Shown here piece by piece: positions 1 to 6,507 of a DNA stretch of 6,507 nucleotides (its first letter is position 1; every line of letters begins with the position of its first letter). This DNA comes from Emcibacter sp. Lineage in GTDB: Bacteria; Pseudomonadota; Alphaproteobacteria; Sphingomonadales; Emcibacteraceae. The notes beneath the pieces were generated by a model. The model saw nothing but the letters and a program-made list of their open reading frames with translations, ran no database searches and was not told the DNA's origin. A program made the translations under genes and the position numbers. The stretch is from positions 1-6,507 of the forward strand of contig JAGLJX010000085.1 in assembly GCA_023142175.1 (NCBI GenBank). The letters run 5' to 3'.

Positions 1-1380
1 AATTTCATTGCCAAGGGCTATCATGCCGCCCTTGATGAGTTTCGTATGTTGTCCAGTGAGAGCAAACGCCTGATCATGGCTCTGGAAACAAAATACAGGG
101 AAATGTCGGATATAAATGGTCTGAAAATTAAATATAACAATGTATTGGGCTATTTTATTGAAGTAACGGCACTCCATGCAGATAAGCTGATGACACCGCC
201 GTTGAACGAAGAATTCATCCACCGCCAGACCTTGGCCAATGTGGTCAGGTTTAACAGCACGGAACTAGCACATCTTGCCGGAAAGATTGGGCAGGCGGCA
301 GACCGCGCCTTGGCTCTGGAGCATGAAATTTATGAGGAATTGGTGGCTGATGTTCTTTTGCGGTGGCAGGAAATAAGCCTTGCCTCTCAAAGTCTGGCTC
401 TACTGGATGTGGCGACGGCTTTGGCAGAATTGGCAGCGGAGAAGAATTTCGCTCGGCCTGTGGTGGATGACAGCCTGTCATTCTGCATAGAAAATGGCCG
501 CCATCCTGTGGTTGAGGCCGCGTTGGAAAAGACCCATGTTAATCATTTTGTTGCCAATGACTGTGATCTTAATCCGGGCAATCGCCTATGGCTGATCACC
601 GGCCCTAATATGGCAGGTAAAAGCACTTTCCTGCGCCAGAACGCCCTGATCGCGCTGATGGCGCAGATGGGCGGCTTTGTTCCGGCAAAATCGGCGCATA
701 TTGGTATTGTTGACCGTCTGTTTAGTCGGGTCGGCGCGTCCGATGATCTGGCGAGGGGGCGGTCTACCTTCATGGTTGAGATGGTGGAAACAGCGGCGAT
801 CCTGAACCAGTCTACGGGGCGATCCTTGGTGATTTTGGATGAAATCGGACGGGGGACGGCCACTTATGACGGGCTTTCCATTGCCTGGGCTGCGGTTGAG
901 CATATTCATGAGGTAAACAAATGCCGTGCCTTATTCGCCACCCATTATCATGAGATGACGGCTTTATCGTCAAAGCTTGATGATCTGGCCCTGCATTTTA
1001 TGAAGGTCAAGGACTGGAAAGGCGATATTATTTTCCTTCATGAGGTGGCAGCGGGGGCGGCAGACCGATCATACGGTATTCAGGTCGCTAAGCTGGCTGG
1101 ACTGCCAAAAGTGGTTGTTGAAAGGGCGTCTCAGGTACTGCGCAGCCTTGAACAGGAGGGGCAGGGCGTGGCTAAGGGCCAGAAAATATATGATCTTGCC
1201 GATGATTTGCCATTATTCTCTGTTATGCAGGCAAAAGTGGAACAGAGTCACATTGAGGAGGATGACAGTCCGGCGGTGAAAGTCTTTACGGCATTAACGG
1301 AAATTCACCCGGATGAACTGACCCCAAGAGAAGCCATGGATATGCTCTATAAATTGAAGAAGCTGCAACAGGATGATTAA
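1..1380 (+). CDS. mutS: DNA mismatch repair protein MutS, C-terminal half (5' end outside window)
   Basis: MutS recognises base mismatches and small loops as a dimer in the cytoplasm and uses ATP to recruit MutL. The frame is open from base 1, and 459 residues are visible. By comparison with E. coli, whose P-loop is near residue 614, roughly 400 N-terminal residues are missing, including the mismatch-reading Phe-X-Glu domain. Visible parts in order: core/lever helices with the inserted clamp domain (about residues 1-160; [18 protein letters not shown] and [15 protein letters not shown] are family-typical), then the ABC-type ATPase with Walker [10 protein letters not shown] (201-209), the signature-loop region [16 protein letters not shown], Walker [11 protein letters not shown] with Asp280/Glu281, and the H-loop FATHYHEM with His near 315. 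Near the C-terminus DDLPLF (401-406) resembles a beta-clamp-binding motif, and the protein ends in a normal helix ([15 protein letters not shown]). The stop TAA overlaps the glnD start. An ATG at 46 is internal, not the start. No key residue is missing in the visible part. Confidence 0.97.
   Translation, partial: NFIAKGYHAALDEFRMLSSESKRLIMALETKYREMSDINGLKIKYNNVLGYFIEVTALHADKLMTPPLNEEFIHRQTLANVVRFNSTELAHLAGKIGQAADRALALEHEIYEELVADVLLRWQEISLASQSLALLDVATALAELAAEKNFARPVVDDSLSFCIENGRHPVVEAALEKTHVNHFVANDCDLNPGNRLWLITGPNMAGKSTFLRQNALIALMAQMGGFVPAKSAHIGIVDRLFSRVGASDDLARGRSTFMVEMVETAAILNQSTGRSLVILDEIGRGTATYDGLSIAWAAVEHIHEVNKCRALFATHYHEMTALSSKLDDLALHFMKVKDWKGDIIFLHEVAAGAADRSYGIQVAKLAGLPKVVVERASQVLRSLEQEGQGVAKGQKIYDLADDLPLFSVMQAKVEQSHIEEDDSPAVKVFTALTEIHPDELTPREAMDMLYKLKKLQQDD
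1356..1375 (+). promoter_or_regulatory. glnD translation start region inside the end of mutS
   Basis: The glnD ATG (1373-1375) shares the run ATGATTAA with the mutS stop TAA (1378-1380). A purine-rich GAAGAAG (1356-1362) lies about 10 bases upstream and is the only plausible Shine-Dalgarno; the AGG-like CAGG directly abuts the ATG and is too close to serve. Ribosomes ending mutS translation would release beside the glnD start, so coupled translation is inferred from the geometry. Confidence 0.4.
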
Positions 1381-4147
1381 AGTAAAGAAACATAGGCAGG
1401 TATTTAACCGCAAGAAATTCACCGCAAGGCTTGAAATTCTGAAACAGGGTCTGTCTTCGTCGAATATCCGACCGGCCTTACTGGACCTGTTCAAGGGATT
1501 TTACCAGAATGGATTTGAAGAAATAAAGCGGCGCTGTGAAGAAGGCGAGAATGGTGAAACGCTGGTCATTGCCCAGAGCTTTCTCACCGATGAGATTATC
1601 GTACAGCTTTATAATGTGACCACAGAATTCATCATGCCCGCATCGAACCCCACGATGAGTGAACGGTTAACCCTCGTGGCTATTGGCGGGTATGGTCGTG
1701 CTGATATGGCACCCTATTCGGATGTGGATCTGTTATTCTTGCTGCCCTACAAACAAACCCCGTGGGGCGAGCAGGTGGTGGAATATATGCTCTATATGCT
1801 ATGGGATATTGGCCTGAAAGTAGGCCATGCGGTCCGCAATGTGACGGAATGTATCCGCTTGTCAAAACAGGACCTGACCATAAGAACATCATTACTTGAA
1901 TCCAGATATATCTGTGCGGATAAAGAGATGTATGAGGAGTTTCTGGAACGCTATGACAAACAGGTTATCGCCGGAACAGAACCTGAATTTGTCGAACAGA
2001 AGCTGGCGGAGCGGGACGAGCGTCACATTAAACTAGGTAAAAGCCGCTATGTCGTGGAACCCAACATCAAGGAAGGCAAGGGCGGCTTGCGTGATCTGCA
2101 GACCCTCTATTGGATATCAAAATATATTTACGGTGTGCATAGTGTGTCGGAGGTTGTAGAGAGGGGTGTTTTTTCCAAGAGCGATTATCGTCAGTTCCAA
2201 AAGGCCTATAATTTCCTGAGCACTGTACGCTGTCATTTGCATTATGTATCAGGACGCGCGGAAGAACGCATTTCTTTCGGGGTTCAGAAGATACTGGCCG
2301 AACGTCTTGGTTATGTGGGTCGGGCCGGATTGTCGGATGTTGAGCGTTTCATGAAGCATTTTTTTCTGACCGTCAAAACCGTCGGCGACCTTACCCGAAT
2401 TTATTGTGCTTACCTTGAAGATAAACATAAACGGAAACCGCGTATCAGGCTGCCAAAATTCGGACTTCGCAAGCGGACAATAGGTATTTTTCCGGTTGAA
2501 GGCAGTCGTATTTCCCTGACGACAGCCAAGGATTTTAAAGATGATCCGGTTAACCTAATCCGCATTTTTCATGAAGCGCAAAGAAATGATCTGGATATTC
2601 ATCCCCGCGCCTTACGCCGTATCCGTCATAATTTGGGCTTGATAAATAAAGACTTGAGGAATAACCCTGAAGCCAACGGGCTTTTCATGGAGATATTAAC
2701 CTATGAAAAGGGGCCTGGTTTCATATTGCGGCTTATGAATGAGGCTGGCGTATTAGGTAAATTCATTCCCGATTTTGGCCGGGTAGTCGCCCAGATGCAA
2801 TTTGACATGTATCATGTCTATACCGTTGATGAACATACCATCCGCGCCATCGAGCTATTGTCCGAATTAGAACGGGGCTTGCTGGCCAAGGATCATCCGC
2901 TTTCCAATGCAATAGTCCATAAGGTGCTGTCCAGAGAAGTGCTTTATGTGGCCGTTCTGCTCCATGATATTGCTAAGGGGCGGCGGGGGGATCATTCGGT
3001 TTTGGGGGAAAAGGTGGCGAAGAAACTCTGTCCACGCCTCGGATTAACATCGGCTCAGACGGAAACTGTGTCTTGGTTGGTGCGGCATCATCTTGCGATG
3101 ACCCATGTATCCTTTAAACGTGACCTGAATGATCCGAAAACCATTGAGGATGTTGCCAAGGTTATCCAAAGCCCGGAACGATTGCGCCTGTTGTTGATTC
3201 TGACGGTTGTTGATATACGGGCCGTCGGGCCAAAAATCTGGAATGGGTGGAAGGGGCAGCTACTTCGGGATCTATATTACAAGGCCGAAGAATATCTTCT
3301 GGGCGGGCATATTGAGGGCGGTAATAAACATCGTATAGTGGCTGTGAAAGACCGGCTTCGCAAAGTGCTGACAGACTGGTCTGATGAGATGTTTGAAGCC
3401 TATAGCAAACGTTTCTATGAACCCTATTGGCTAGCGCTCAATGATAAGAAACAGGCCCGTGATGCACATCTGATTGCCGAATCTGACAGAGAAAATGAAA
3501 AGCTGACTATTAATATTCATGTTGATGAATTTCAAAATATTTCAGAACTAACTATCTATGCTCAGGATCATCCGGGGCTTTTCGCGCGCATGACCGGGGC
3601 CATTGCTGTCAGCGGTGCCTCCGTACAGGATGCCAAGATTTTTACCACTAAGGATGGTATGGCGCTGGATACTTTCTGGATACAAGAGGCGGATGGTGGG
3701 CTGTTTAAGGATAACCACAAGATTGAGCGGCTCAAGAATACTATTGAGCGGACGCTGGCAGGAAAATTGCTGCCAAGGAAAGAATTAGCTACTTTAAGTA
3801 GCCGTGCTCAGAAAATAGATGCTTTTAGCATTGAACCACGTGTCCTGATCGATAATAAAGCCAGCAATCGTTATACGGTCATTGAACTCAATGGGCTTGA
3901 CCGGCCGGGCTACCTATATATGCTGTCTCAGGCTATGGTCGATCTCAAATTATCTATTGGGAGCGCCCATGTAGCTACCTTTGGCGAGCGGGCGGTAACA
4001 GTGTTTTTTATCTGTGATCTTTTTGGTCATAAAGTGCATAATGAAAATAAATTAAAACAGATAAGGGAAAAATTAATGGAGGCACTCACAGCAGGCTTTA
4101 AATCAACTCCGAAAAAAAAGAAAAAAGCAAAACAGGCTAATAATTAA
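1373..4147 (+). CDS. glnD: Bifunctional PII uridylyltransferase/uridylyl-removing enzyme GlnD
   Basis: GlnD is the cytoplasmic glutamine sensor. It uridylylates PII proteins (GlnB/GlnK) when glutamine is low and removes UMP when glutamine is high, so setting glutamine synthetase activity and Ntr gene expression. The protein has 924 residues, usual for alphaproteobacteria (E. coli 890). Domains: nucleotidyltransferase with GGYGR (105-109) and metal-binding SDVD (Asp117, Asp119); a helical GlnD middle region with the conserved stretch [16 protein letters not shown]; an HD phosphohydrolase domain for UMP removal with His488 (YTVDEH), His531-Asp532 (LLHD), KGRRGDHS (Asp540-His541) and His572-His573; then two ACT domains that bind glutamine, from about 725 (DHPGLF at 732) and about 834 (LDRPGYLY). 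All expected catalytic residues are present. The tail is lysine-rich ([12 protein letters not shown]). ATG 1373 is the only start available: an in-frame TGA lies at 1355-1357 and no other start codon lies between. Its Shine-Dalgarno is weak, so coupling to mutS translation is likely. Confidence 0.97.
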   Translation: MIKVKKHRQVFNRKKFTARLEILKQGLSSSNIRPALLDLFKGFYQNGFEEIKRRCEEGENGETLVIAQSFLTDEIIVQLYNVTTEFIMPASNPTMSERLTLVAIGGYGRADMAPYSDVDLLFLLPYKQTPWGEQVVEYMLYMLWDIGLKVGHAVRNVTECIRLSKQDLTIRTSLLESRYICADKEMYEEFLERYDKQVIAGTEPEFVEQKLAERDERHIKLGKSRYVVEPNIKEGKGGLRDLQTLYWISKYIYGVHSVSEVVERGVFSKSDYRQFQKAYNFLSTVRCHLHYVSGRAEERISFGVQKILAERLGYVGRAGLSDVERFMKHFFLTVKTVGDLTRIYCAYLEDKHKRKPRIRLPKFGLRKRTIGIFPVEGSRISLTTAKDFKDDPVNLIRIFHEAQRNDLDIHPRALRRIRHNLGLINKDLRNNPEANGLFMEILTYEKGPGFILRLMNEAGVLGKFIPDFGRVVAQMQFDMYHVYTVDEHTIRAIELLSELERGLLAKDHPLSNAIVHKVLSREVLYVAVLLHDIAKGRRGDHSVLGEKVAKKLCPRLGLTSAQTETVSWLVRHHLAMTHVSFKRDLNDPKTIEDVAKVIQSPERLRLLLILTVVDIRAVGPKIWNGWKGQLLRDLYYKAEEYLLGGHIEGGNKHRIVAVKDRLRKVLTDWSDEMFEAYSKRFYEPYWLALNDKKQARDAHLIAESDRENEKLTINIHVDEFQNISELTIYAQDHPGLFARMTGAIAVSGASVQDAKIFTTKDGMALDTFWIQEADGGLFKDNHKIERLKNTIERTLAGKLLPRKELATLSSRAQKIDAFSIEPRVLIDNKASNRYTVIELNGLDRPGYLYMLSQAMVDLKLSIGSAHVATFGERAVTVFFICDLFGHKVHNENKLKQIREKLMEALTAGFKSTPKKKKKAKQANN
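4112..4126 (+). other. A-rich slippery tract at the 3' end of glnD
   Basis: The run is eight A, one G, six A, encoding part of the lysine-rich tail of GlnD. Read in the glnD frame it contains A AAA AAG (4114-4120), the same heptamer in the same phase as the dnaX frameshift site of E. coli. A -1 shift would stop at 4138-4140, giving a tail of nearly equal length. A +1 shift enters the murJ frame, which has no stop between the tract and the murJ ATG. There is no convincing stimulatory hairpin just downstream; an AGG at 4093-4095 is about 19 bases upstream. The sequence is certain, a function is speculative. Confidence 0.3.
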
Positions 4148-4151
4148 TATG
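4134..4151 (+). promoter_or_regulatory. Weak ribosome binding region and coupled start of murJ
   Basis: AGG at 4134-4136 precedes the murJ ATG (4149-4151) by 12 bases, longer than the optimal spacing, and the stretch between is AT-rich. The glnD TAA (4145-4147) lies one base before the ATG. This arrangement suggests that murJ is translated mainly by ribosomes terminating on glnD. Confidence 0.35.
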
Positions 4152-5702
4152 GGCATAGGCAAAGCCGTTGCTATTTTTAGCAGCTTCACCCTTATAAGCC
4201 GGATATTGGGATTTGTTCGCGATATTCTGTCAGCCTCTATCCTTGGAGCAGGGATTGTTGCGGACTGTTTTTTTGTCGCCCTGAAATTACCCAATTTCTT
4301 TCGGCGGCTGTTTGCCGAAGGGGCATTCAGCGCCTCTTTTGTACCGGTTTTTACCGCAACATTAACTCAGGGCGGCAAGGAAGAGGCGCTGAGCTTTGCC
4401 GAAAGTGCTTTTTCCAGTTTGATCGTGGTTCTGTTAATTCTTGTGGCCTTAATGGAAATACTGGCGCCGGGGGTGATTTATATACTGGCGGGGGGCTTCA
4501 GCGATGATGAGGCCAAATTTCAGTTGGCGGTCGTCCTGACCCGTATTACTTTTCCCTTCCTCTTGTTTATCAGTCTGGTATCTCTGCTCGGCGGCATATT
4601 GAATGCGTTGGGCAAATTTTCAGAAACTGCTGCAAGCCCGATTATACTTAATCTTTGCATGATTTCGGCATTGATCTTTTTTTCAGGCCAGTTAGAGACC
4701 CCGGCACACTCTCTGGCTCTGGCCGTATCTTTAGCGGGGGCCATTCAACTGATATGGTTATATTTTGCCTGTAGGCGGGTTGGCTATAGGATCAGAATTG
4801 TCATGCCGCGTATGACGCCCAAGGTAAAAGAGATGCTGATCATCATGATGCCGGCGGCTTTGGGGGCGGGCGTGATACAAATCAACCTTATGCTGGATAT
4901 GATCATCGCGTCCCATCTGCCGAACGGATCCATTTCATTTCTTTTTTATGCCGATAGACTGAACCAGCTGCCCATCGGGGTGATTGGGGTGGCGCTTGGG
5001 ACGGTCTTACTGCCGCTGCTTGCGCGCAATATTGCCGAAGGTGACGAGGAACAGGTCAGCTACAACCAGAATAGAGCCATAGAACTTGGCCTGTTCCTGA
5101 CTATTCCGGCGGCAGTTGCTTTCATGATTGTGCCTTATCAGCTCATTCATGTCCTGTTTGAGCGGGGGGCTTTTTCATCGGATGACAGTTGGCAGACAGC
5201 ATTTGCACTCGCGGCCTATGCGGCTGGCCTTCCGGCTTATGTTCTGGCGAAGGTTTTTAGCCCCGGTTATTTTGCGCGCAAAGACACCAGAACACCGGTG
5301 AAATTTGCAATGGTAGCTCTTGTGGTGAATATCACTCTGAATTTAATTTTGATGCAGTATTTTGCCCATGTGGGGCTGGCGATGGCTACGGCCATTTCGG
5401 CGTGGGTGAATGTGGCTATGTTGGCGGGGGGGCTTGTGCGACGCGGCCACTTTAGTTTTGATACGGCAGTACTGAACCGCGTGGCTAAATATTTGTTGGC
5501 AAGTATAGTTATGGGGTTTGTAGTATGGATAACTTCCGGGCAGGTTTCAGTTATGCTTGAAGGAAATCTGGCGACAAAAACAACAGGTCTTCTTATCATC
5601 GTATTTACCGGTATATTTAGCTACTTAACAATGACATTTGTCACAGGTGCGCTAAAGCCGCAGGAGTTAAAGACTTTGCTCAGGAGTAAAAAGTCCGGCT
5701 AG
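4149..5702 (+). CDS. murJ: Lipid II flippase MurJ (MviN)
   Basis: MurJ is an inner-membrane MOP-superfamily transporter that flips lipid II from the cytoplasmic to the periplasmic leaflet for peptidoglycan synthesis. The 517-residue product is close to the 511 of E. coli and is hydrophobic throughout, consistent with the family's 14 membrane helices. The residues known to be important in E. coli MurJ occur at identical numbers: Arg18, Arg24, Asp39, Arg52 and Arg270 (in YADRLNQLPIGVIGVALGT). Other family motifs are RLFAEGAFSASFVPVF (53-68) and LFERGAFS with Phe337, followed by the conserved PAYVLAKVFSPGYFARKDTRTP. The exact match in N-terminal numbering supports ATG 4149 as the start. It lies one base after the glnD TAA; only an AGG (4134-4136) about 12 bases upstream serves as Shine-Dalgarno, so re-initiation after glnD is likely. 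Its last 36 bases overlap the convergent amidohydrolase gene. Asp39-Cys40 replaces the more usual Asp-Ala, a mild variation. Confidence 0.97.
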   Translation: MGIGKAVAIFSSFTLISRILGFVRDILSASILGAGIVADCFFVALKLPNFFRRLFAEGAFSASFVPVFTATLTQGGKEEALSFAESAFSSLIVVLLILVALMEILAPGVIYILAGGFSDDEAKFQLAVVLTRITFPFLLFISLVSLLGGILNALGKFSETAASPIILNLCMISALIFFSGQLETPAHSLALAVSLAGAIQLIWLYFACRRVGYRIRIVMPRMTPKVKEMLIIMMPAALGAGVIQINLMLDMIIASHLPNGSISFLFYADRLNQLPIGVIGVALGTVLLPLLARNIAEGDEEQVSYNQNRAIELGLFLTIPAAVAFMIVPYQLIHVLFERGAFSSDDSWQTAFALAAYAAGLPAYVLAKVFSPGYFARKDTRTPVKFAMVALVVNITLNLILMQYFAHVGLAMATAISAWVNVAMLAGGLVRRGHFSFDTAVLNRVAKYLLASIVMGFVVWITSGQVSVMLEGNLATKTTGLLIIVFTGIFSYLTMTFVTGALKPQELKTLLRSKKSG

Positions 5703-6507
5703 ATTTTCACTTAGCCCCGTTAGAAGTAATTGTAAGGGTATGAAACCTTCATTAGGTTTCAACGTATTTTCATCCATGTATAATGCACGGCTAAACTCAA
5801 GTTGAAGAACGTTTCTATCGTCGAGCGGCTTGCCGTAATTTTGGGTATTGAAACCGCCTGAGTAGGGTGTATTAAAGACAACCTTCAGACCATGGTTAGA
5901 GAAATAATTTGCCACATGTTGGGCCAGATTTTCGTCGCAGCTTTCATCGAAACAATTGCCGATGACCAGATCAGCCTGATTTTTATTTGAAAGTTTGGGG
6001 TTAATAAATTTATAGGATGGCATGGAATGACAATCGAGCAGGAGGTAAAAGCCATATTTATGGTAGCATTGTTCGAGCAGACCGCTTAGGGCTTTATGAA
6101 CCGGGTGGTACACGAGATCCAGTCTGTGATCTATTTCTGAAAAGGGTAACTTTTCTCGATAAATTTCTTGCCCGTCATAAGATTTCCGACAGAAAATACC
6201 AAAGCCGCGAGCCACTTTGTTGGTTCTTGCGAATTCGAGTTTATGGTCTGGTCTCTGGAACATTTCCGGGTCTATTTCGCGGGAATTTCGGTTTGTATCC
6301 ACATAGGTACGCGCAAAATTATTGGTGAAGTAGGTAGCTCCAAAAAGGAGCACATTCTTGATAAGTTGATCAACCAGAATATCGCCTGAATAGTGAAGCA
6401 GGTCGGGAGCTATAGAAATTTGTTGCAGGAAATCTTCGGGAAAGTGGATACCACTATGCGGGCTGTTAAAAACAAGGCCATTTTGGGGGTATTCTGGCTT
6501 AAATATT
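5667..6507 (-). CDS. N-formylglutamate amidohydrolase family protein (N-terminus just outside window)
   Basis: This belongs to the N-formylglutamate amidohydrolase (FGase) family: metal-dependent cytoplasmic enzymes whose founding member hydrolyses N-formyl-L-glutamate to glutamate and formate in histidine degradation. I count 279 visible residues from the right edge. The reading frame continues open past the GTG at 6351-6353, and the upstream residues carry the conserved N-terminal block LVFNSPHSG (His17, visible numbering), FPEDF and SGDILVDQL, so that GTG is internal and probably only a few residues are missing. Further motifs: RTYVDTNRNSREIDPEMF (Asp70, Asn72, Arg73, Glu77), LLLDCHSMPS (Asp158-Cys-His160-Ser161, putative metal ligands), NTPYSGGFNTQNYGKP, and LQLEFSRALYMDE (Glu237, Arg240). 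The C-terminus ends in a typical helical segment. No hut genes are visible and many homologues lie outside hut operons, so family membership is secure but the substrate is not; I leave the hutG symbol off. It converges on murJ with a 36-base overlap. Confidence 0.88.
   Translation of the reverse strand, partial: IFKPEYPQNGLVFNSPHSGIHFPEDFLQQISIAPDLLHYSGDILVDQLIKNVLLFGATYFTNNFARTYVDTNRNSREIDPEMFQRPDHKLEFARTNKVARGFGIFCRKSYDGQEIYREKLPFSEIDHRLDLVYHPVHKALSGLLEQCYHKYGFYLLLDCHSMPSYKFINPKLSNKNQADLVIGNCFDESCDENLAQHVANYFSNHGLKVVFNTPYSGGFNTQNYGKPLDDRNVLQLEFSRALYMDENTLKPNEGFIPLQLLLTGLSENLAGLFTPEQSL
5741..5761 (+). terminator. Possible terminator hairpin of the mutS-glnD-murJ unit
   Basis: A perfect 8-bp inverted repeat, TGAAACCT and AGGTTTCA, with a 5-base loop (TCATT) starts 39 bases after the murJ stop. 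It is followed by ACGTATTTT, so a run of four T begins six bases beyond the stem. Only three of the eight pairs are G-C, and the T run is short and offset, so it would be a weak intrinsic terminator on the plus strand. The hairpin lies within codons for the conserved LKPNEGF part of the opposing amidohydrolase, so protein constraint may explain it. On the minus strand no T run follows, so it is not a terminator for that gene. Confidence 0.25.

Noticed and set aside
2977..3017. G-rich stretch in glnD suggesting a G-quadruplex
   Set aside because: Only three runs of three or more G are present, and they encode the conserved HD-domain motif (KGRRGDHS and following residues). Any quadruplex would be two-tiered and weak.
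3788..3802. Inverted repeat GCTACTTTAAGTAGC inside glnD between the two ACT domains
   Set aside because: The stem would have an impossible one-base loop unless inner pairs open, leaving about 5 bp. It lies in the interdomain linker coding region, with no T run, no repeat copies and no nearby gene start, so chance is the simplest explanation.
5426..5432. Run of seven G in murJ as a possible phase-variation tract
   Set aside because: Seven G is too short to support frequent slippage, and switching off an essential flippase would be lethal. It simply encodes glycines in a membrane segment.
5697..5716. Hairpin GGCTA...TAGCC spanning the murJ stop, with five T following it on the minus strand
   Set aside because: On the minus strand it lies before the stop codon of the amidohydrolase, so termination there would truncate the message. 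The stem has only 5 bp, and on the plus strand no T run follows.
6351..6353. GTG as the start of the amidohydrolase
   Set aside because: The frame stays open upstream to the window edge and encodes the conserved NSPHSG block and following helix, so this codon is an internal valine.
6017..6389. Plus-strand open frames opposite the amidohydrolase gene
   Set aside because: Their translations resemble no family I recognise, while the minus strand encodes continuous conserved FGase motifs across the same bases. They are antisense shadows.
1..6507. Search for a novel system, mobile element, CRISPR array, tRNA or riboswitch
   Set aside because: Every base except one is accounted for by four recognisable conserved genes; no repeated spacers, transposase motifs, terminal repeats or structured RNA signatures were seen.

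Overview
The window looks like ordinary core chromosome of an alphaproteobacterium. Base composition is moderate, GC roughly in the high 40s per cent by eye. The gene order mutS-glnD-murJ and the style of the protein motifs (MutS P-loop GPNMAGKST, Gln[15 protein letters not shown], MurJ start region ending in RLFAEGAFS) are typical of that class. The modest GC argues against the high-GC Rhizobiales and Caulobacterales and would fit lineages such as Emcibacterales, Kordiimonadales or Sneathiellales, but I cannot fix the order from this sequence alone.

Layout. Bases 1-1380 (+) hold the C-terminal half of the mismatch-repair ATPase MutS, cut by the left edge. Bases 1373-4147 (+) hold a complete GlnD, the PII uridylyltransferase/uridylyl-removing nitrogen sensor, whose ATG lies inside the last codons of mutS (8-base overlap). 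Bases 4149-5702 (+) hold a complete MurJ lipid II flippase, starting one base after the glnD stop. On the opposite strand, 5667-6507 holds an N-formylglutamate amidohydrolase family protein that is nearly complete but runs off the right edge. Its stop lies inside the 3' end of murJ, so the two genes converge with a 36-base overlap. Coding density is essentially 100 per cent, and there is no gene-free stretch longer than one base. I see no RNA genes, mobile elements, CRISPR arrays or attachment sites.

How the genes work together. mutS, glnD and murJ are packed like one transcription unit with translational coupling, but their roles (DNA repair, nitrogen signalling, cell-wall precursor export) are not one pathway. 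The association is a conserved housekeeping arrangement. The convergent amidohydrolase is a separate unit. In many alphaproteobacteria trpS follows murJ; here it does not, which is a local synteny difference.

No undescribed system is evident. The points most worth a second look are small: an in-phase A AAA AAG slippery tract at the end of glnD, with the +1 frame open into murJ; the tail-to-tail murJ/amidohydrolase overlap; and a perfect 8-bp hairpin just past murJ, inside the amidohydrolase gene, that may be the operon terminator.
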